Source of the DNA: Flavobacterium sp.
GTDB lineage: Bacteria; Bacteroidota; Bacteroidia; Flavobacteriales; Flavobacteriaceae
Reading direction: 5' to 3'
Length of the DNA stretch: 15,512 nucleotides
Assembly: GCA_030150335.1 (NCBI GenBank)
Contig: JASLGC010000144.1
Span: 1 to 15,512, forward strand
In this document: positions 12,718-15,512 of the stretch, piece by piece
How the letters are laid out: each line of letters starts with the position of its first letter
Position numbering within the stretch: the first letter of the stretch is position 1
The notes under the pieces: generated by a model
What the model was told of the DNA's origin: nothing
Database searches by the model: none
What the model saw: the letters and a program-made list of their open reading frames with translations, nothing else
Translations under genes and position numbers: made by a program

Positions 12718-13823
12718 CTTTTAGTCATATTTTCTACAAAATTATCAAACAAATAACGAGAATCATGTGGACCAGGACTAGACTCTGGATGATACTGAAC
12801 AGAAAAAACATCTTTATCTTTCATTTTCATACCAGCTACTGTACCGTCATTCAAATGCACATGAGTTAACTCTAAGTTACTATGTTTATCTAATTCTTGT
12901 TTATCAATAGCAAAACCGTGATTTTGAGAAGTTATCTCTCCTCTACCTGTTTCCTTATTCATAATTGGATGGTTTACACCTCTATGTCCACTGAACATTT
13001 TAAATGTACTGACACCTTGAGATAAACCGATTAATTGGTGTCCTAAACAAATTCCAAAAACAGGTTTACCTGATTCTAAAACTTTGTTCACAGTATCCAA
13101 TACACCAAGATCAGCAAGTGCTTTTGGATCTCCAGGTCCATTAGACAAGAAGTACCCATCTGCACCAAATGCCTCTAATTCTTCAAAAGAAACATTATAA
13201 GGGAATACTTTTACAAAACAATCTCTTTCCTCAAAACAACGCAATATATTAGTCTTAATACCAAAATCAACAGCAGCCACTTTAAAAGCAGCAGCGCTAT
13301 CACCAAAAGTATAAGCCTCTTTCGTTGAAACTTTAGAAGAAAGCTCCAAACCTTCCATAGAAGGAACATTTGCCAATAACTCTTTCAACTCACTAACAGA
13401 TTTACCATCTGTAGAGATAATAGCATTCATCGCACCATTATCACGAATATGTGCAGTAAGTGCACGAGTATCAACATCAGAAATAGCTATCAGATTAGCC
13501 TCTTTTAAATAAGTAAGTAAATCAGATTCAGAGTCCACACGAGAATGGTGAAAACTAAAATTCTTACATACCAAACCTGCTATCTTAATACCATCTGAAT
13601 CTACCTCATTAGCATTCACACCGTAATTACCGATATGAGCAGTAGTAGATAACATAATTTGACCGAAGTAAGATGGATCAGTGAAAATCTCTTGATAACC
13701 TGTCATTCCAGTATTAAAACAGATTTCTCCATAAGCAGTACCTTCGATACCAACAGACTTCCCGTAAAAAACAGTACCATCTTTCAAAACTAAAATAGCT
13801 TTATTTCTTTCTATATATTCCAT
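12705..13823 (-). CDS. carA: Carbamoyl-phosphate synthase small (glutamine amidotransferase) subunit
   Basis: Hydrolyses glutamine and channels ammonia to CarB for carbamoyl phosphate, used for pyrimidines and arginine. The 372-residue protein has the CarA N-terminal domain (LVLKDGTVFYGKSVG, then GEICFNTGMTGYQEIFTDPS at 32-51) and a class I GATase domain. The triad is intact: Cys259 in FGICLGHQ, His345 and Glu347 in YHPESSPGPHDS. The oxyanion segment SNGPGDP (227-233) is present. The frame is open to a TTG at 13874, but that stretch covers the rplQ terminator and the predicted promoter. ATG 13823 (MEYIERNKAILVLKDG) is the natural start. carB is not in the window. It follows rplQ but with its own promoter (13847-13875). 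Confidence 0.97.
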   Translation of the reverse strand: MEYIERNKAILVLKDGTVFYGKSVGIEGTAYGEICFNTGMTGYQEIFTDPSYFGQIMLSTTAHIGNYGVNANEVDSDGIKIAGLVCKNFSFHHSRVDSESDLLTYLKEANLIAISDVDTRALTAHIRDNGAMNAIISTDGKSVSELKELLANVPSMEGLELSSKVSTKEAYTFGDSAAAFKVAAVDFGIKTNILRCFEERDCFVKVFPYNVSFEELEAFGADGYFLSNGPGDPKALADLGVLDTVNKVLESGKPVFGICLGHQLIGLSQGVSTFKMFSGHRGVNHPIMNKETGRGEITSQNHGFAIDKQELDKHSNLELTHVHLNDGTVAGMKMKDKDVFSVQYHPESSPGPHDSRYLFDNFVENMTKRKGA

Positions 13824-13846
13824 GTAAAGTTGTGTTGTATGAATTA

Positions 13847-13875
13847 CAAAAATAAAAAAAAAAGGACATCCCAAA
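13847..13875 (-). promoter_or_regulatory. Predicted carA promoter
   Basis: On the minus strand, -33 TTTG (13872-13875) and -7 TATTTTTG (13847-13854) are both exact and 17 bases apart. The -33 box lies in the loop of the rplQ terminator and the -7 box directly follows its T-run. The leader to the ATG would be about 20 bases. Confidence 0.55.
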
Positions 13876-13889
13876 GAAGGGTGCCCTTT
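13854..13889 (-). terminator. Intrinsic terminator of the rpsD-rpoA-rplQ operon
   Basis: On the minus strand AAAGGGCACCC (13879-13889) pairs with GGGATGTCCTTT (13861-13872), with one bulged A and one G-U pair. The loop is TTCTTT and the structure runs into a stretch of ten T residues. It starts 32 bases after the rplQ stop codon and marks the end of the ribosomal protein operon. Confidence 0.85.
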
Positions 13890-13921
13890 AATATTTTTAA
13901 CTATAAATAATTTTAAAAAAA

Positions 13922-14392
13922 TTATTCATTAGAAGTTGCTTCAGTTGCTTCAGCTACAGGAGCATCAGTTGCTTTTTTCTTACCTCTACGAGTGTTAGAT
14001 TTTTTAGCATCTTTTTTAGCAACGTTATAGATTTCATTGAAATCTACTAATTCGATCATCGCCATATCAGCGTTATCACCTAAACGGTTACCTAACTTGA
14101 TAATACGTGTATATCCACCTGGACGATCTCCTACTTTTTGAGCTACTTCTCTGAAAAGTTCAGTAACAGCCTCTTTGCTTCTTAAATATGAGAAAACAAC
14201 GCGACGGTTATGAGTATCGTCAGTTTTAGATTTAGTTACTAATGGTTCAATAAATTGCTTTAAAGCTTTAGCTTTAGCAACAGTAGTATTGATACGCTTG
14301 TGCTCGATTAGAGAACAAGCCATATTAGCCAACATAGAATTTCTATGTCCAGCTTTTCTACCTAAATGATTTATTTTCTTTCCGTGTCTCAT
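13922..14392 (-). CDS. rplQ: 50S ribosomal protein L17
   Basis: A structural protein of the large ribosomal subunit. The first ~116 residues are the conserved L17 fold: MRHGKKINHLGRKAGHRNSM, then LIEHKRINTTVAKAKALKQ (28-46), HNRRVVFSYL and GGYTRIIKLGNRLGDNADMAMIEL. At 156 residues it is longer than E. coli L17 (127). The extra tail is first basic (KKDAKKSNTRRGKKK) and then acidic/Ala-Thr-rich (EATEATSNE), an extension common in Bacteroidota L17. It follows rpoA after 31 bases as in most bacteria and is closed by a terminator, making it the last gene of the operon. Confidence 0.98.
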   Translation of the reverse strand: MRHGKKINHLGRKAGHRNSMLANMACSLIEHKRINTTVAKAKALKQFIEPLVTKSKTDDTHNRRVVFSYLRSKEAVTELFREVAQKVGDRPGGYTRIIKLGNRLGDNADMAMIELVDFNEIYNVAKKDAKKSNTRRGKKKATDAPVAEATEATSNE

Positions 14393-14423
14393 TTCTTTCT
14401 AGAATTTAGACTCAACGTCTATA

Positions 14424-15416
14424 TTATTCTTTATCTAATTTGTATTTTGATAGATCCATCCCGAAATTAAGTCCTTTAACAGCTACTAACTCTTCTAATT
14501 CAGAAAGAGATTTCTTACCGAAATTTCTAAACTTCATTAAGTCGTTTTTGTTAAATGAAACTAAGTCTCCTAATGTATCTACTTCAGCCGCTTTCAAACA
14601 ATTCAATGCTCTAACTGAAAGATCAAGATCTACCAATTTAGTTTTAAGAAGCTGTCTCATATGAAGAGATTCCTCATCATAAGATTCAGTTTGAGCAATT
14701 TCATCTGCCTCTAAAGTAATTCTCTCATCTGAGAATAACATAAAGTGGTGTATTAATGTTTTTGCAGCTTCAGTTAACGCATCTTTTGGATGAATAGAAC
14801 CATCGGTAATGATATCAAAAACTAACTTTTCATAGTCAGTTTTTTGCTCAACACGATAGTTTTCGATAGCATACTTAACGTTCTTAACTGGAGTATAAAT
14901 TGAGTCAGTAAAGATAGTACCAATAGGAGCATTAGGTTTTCTATTCTCTTCAGCTGGTACGTAACCTCTTCCCTTCTCAATAGTAAGATCCATATTAATA
15001 GTTACATTACTATCCATATTACAGATAACTAATTCTGGATTCAGAATTTGGAAACTAGAAATGAATTTCTGGAAATCACCTGCAGTCAACTGTTCTTTAC
15101 CAGAGAAAGAGATACTAACAGTTTCATTATCAACATCTTCAATTTGACGTTTAAAACGAACTTGTTTTAGGTTAAGAATGATTTCAGTAACATCCTCAAC
15201 TACACCAGCGATAGTAGAAAACTCATGATCTACTCCTTCAATACGAACTGAAGTAATTGCATATCCTTCAAGAGAAGAAAGAAGAACTCTTCTTAATGCA
15301 TTACCTATTGTCAATCCATATCCCGGTTCTAAAGGTCTAAATTCGAATTTGCCTTTAAAATCGGTCGAATCAATCATGATAACTTTATCGGGCTTTTGAA
15401 AATTAAATATTGCCAT
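14424..15416 (-). CDS. rpoA: DNA-directed RNA polymerase subunit alpha
   Basis: The assembly scaffold of RNA polymerase; the dimeric N-terminal domain holds beta and beta', and the C-terminal domain contacts DNA and activators. The 330 residues divide into an NTD (about 1-230) with FEFRPLEPGYGLTIGNALRR (25-44) and LLSSLEGYAITSVRIEGV, a linker at about 231-250, and a CTD with LDLSVRALNCLKAAEVDTLGDL, then FRNFGKKSLSELEEL. These correspond to the helix-hairpin-helix DNA-binding region of E. coli alpha. The start ATG lies 25 bases after the rpsD stop and no promoter is seen between, so it is transcribed from the upstream ribosomal protein operon together with rplQ. Confidence 0.99.
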   Translation of the reverse strand: MAIFNFQKPDKVIMIDSTDFKGKFEFRPLEPGYGLTIGNALRRVLLSSLEGYAITSVRIEGVDHEFSTIAGVVEDVTEIILNLKQVRFKRQIEDVDNETVSISFSGKEQLTAGDFQKFISSFQILNPELVICNMDSNVTINMDLTIEKGRGYVPAEENRKPNAPIGTIFTDSIYTPVKNVKYAIENYRVEQKTDYEKLVFDIITDGSIHPKDALTEAAKTLIHHFMLFSDERITLEADEIAQTESYDEESLHMRQLLKTKLVDLDLSVRALNCLKAAEVDTLGDLVSFNKNDLMKFRNFGKKSLSELEELVAVKGLNFGMDLSKYKLDKE

Positions 15417-15441
15417 ATTTGTTTCGACTGAATGTCAATTA

Positions 15442-15512
15442 TTATTTGTTGTACAACTCTACGATTAACTGTTCTTTGATGTTTTCTGGAACTTGAAGTC
15501 TTTGAGGTACAG
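15442..15512 (-). CDS. rpsD: 30S ribosomal protein S4, C-terminal fragment (runs off the window)
   Basis: The last 22 codons of a minus-strand frame are visible, ending VPENIKEQLIVELYNK followed by a TAA stop. This matches the C-terminal end of Bacteroidota S4, a primary 16S-binding protein of the small subunit. The position immediately before rpoA is the normal place of rpsD in this phylum (rpsK-rpsD-rpoA-rplQ). The rest of the gene lies beyond base 15512, so only this fragment can be judged. Confidence 0.9.
   Translation of the reverse strand, partial: VPQRLQVPENIKEQLIVELYNK

Noticed and set aside
1..15512. CRISPR arrays, tRNA genes, insertion sequences, phage or defence genes
   Set aside because: No spaced direct repeats, tRNA cloverleaf, transposase, integrase or known defence domain was seen; apart from the receptor operon the window is syntenic-looking core chromosome.

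Overview
This AT-rich window comes from a member of the Bacteroidota, most likely the family Flavobacteriaceae. Three things point there: the gene order rpsD-rpoA-rplQ-carA-eno-gltA, the promoter signature TTTG-N17..21-TAnnTTTG seen repeatedly upstream of genes, and the general absence of Shine-Dalgarno sites. Flavobacterium-type lipoproteins and an HmuY/TonB receptor pair fit the same picture. Every supported gene lies on the minus strand, so transcription runs from high to low coordinates. I cannot name the genus with confidence.

In transcription order: 15512-13922 is the end of the large ribosomal protein operon (rpsD 3' end, rpoA, rplQ), closed by an intrinsic terminator. Next come three single-gene units of central metabolism, each with its own terminator: carA (carbamoyl-phosphate synthase, glutaminase subunit), eno (enolase) and gltA (citrate synthase). 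A 403-base gap between eno and gltA holds the eno terminator and candidate gltA promoters. 9502-7639 is a two-gene operon of guanidino-group-modifying enzymes, a DDAH-like hydrolase followed by the citrulline hydrolase CtlX, which together could convert a (methyl)arginine to ornithine.

7496-3924 is a TonB-dependent outer-membrane receptor followed 12 bases later by an HmuY-like surface lipoprotein, probably a haem or iron-porphyrin uptake operon. Its predicted promoter is overlapped by a perfect 17-bp inverted repeat that looks like an operator. 3680-3021 is a class I methyltransferase of unknown substrate, and 2862-2296 is xpt (xanthine phosphoribosyltransferase). The xpt leader contains a terminator-like hairpin that could be an attenuator. 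2165-1143 is a luciferase-like flavin monooxygenase and 1097-549 a small lipoprotein with a PsbP/Mog1-like pattern.

The leftmost 548 bases have no gene. Positions 89-342 carry three tandem, near-consensus minus-strand promoters, each followed by a GC-rich start region. This is the layout expected upstream of an rRNA operon whose 16S gene would lie just left of base 1. Most genes are ordinary housekeeping genes. The observations most worth following are the operator-like palindrome, the xpt leader hairpin, the HmuY-like protein with two WDL motifs and a histidine-free C-terminal half, and the overlapped rplQ terminator/carA promoter.
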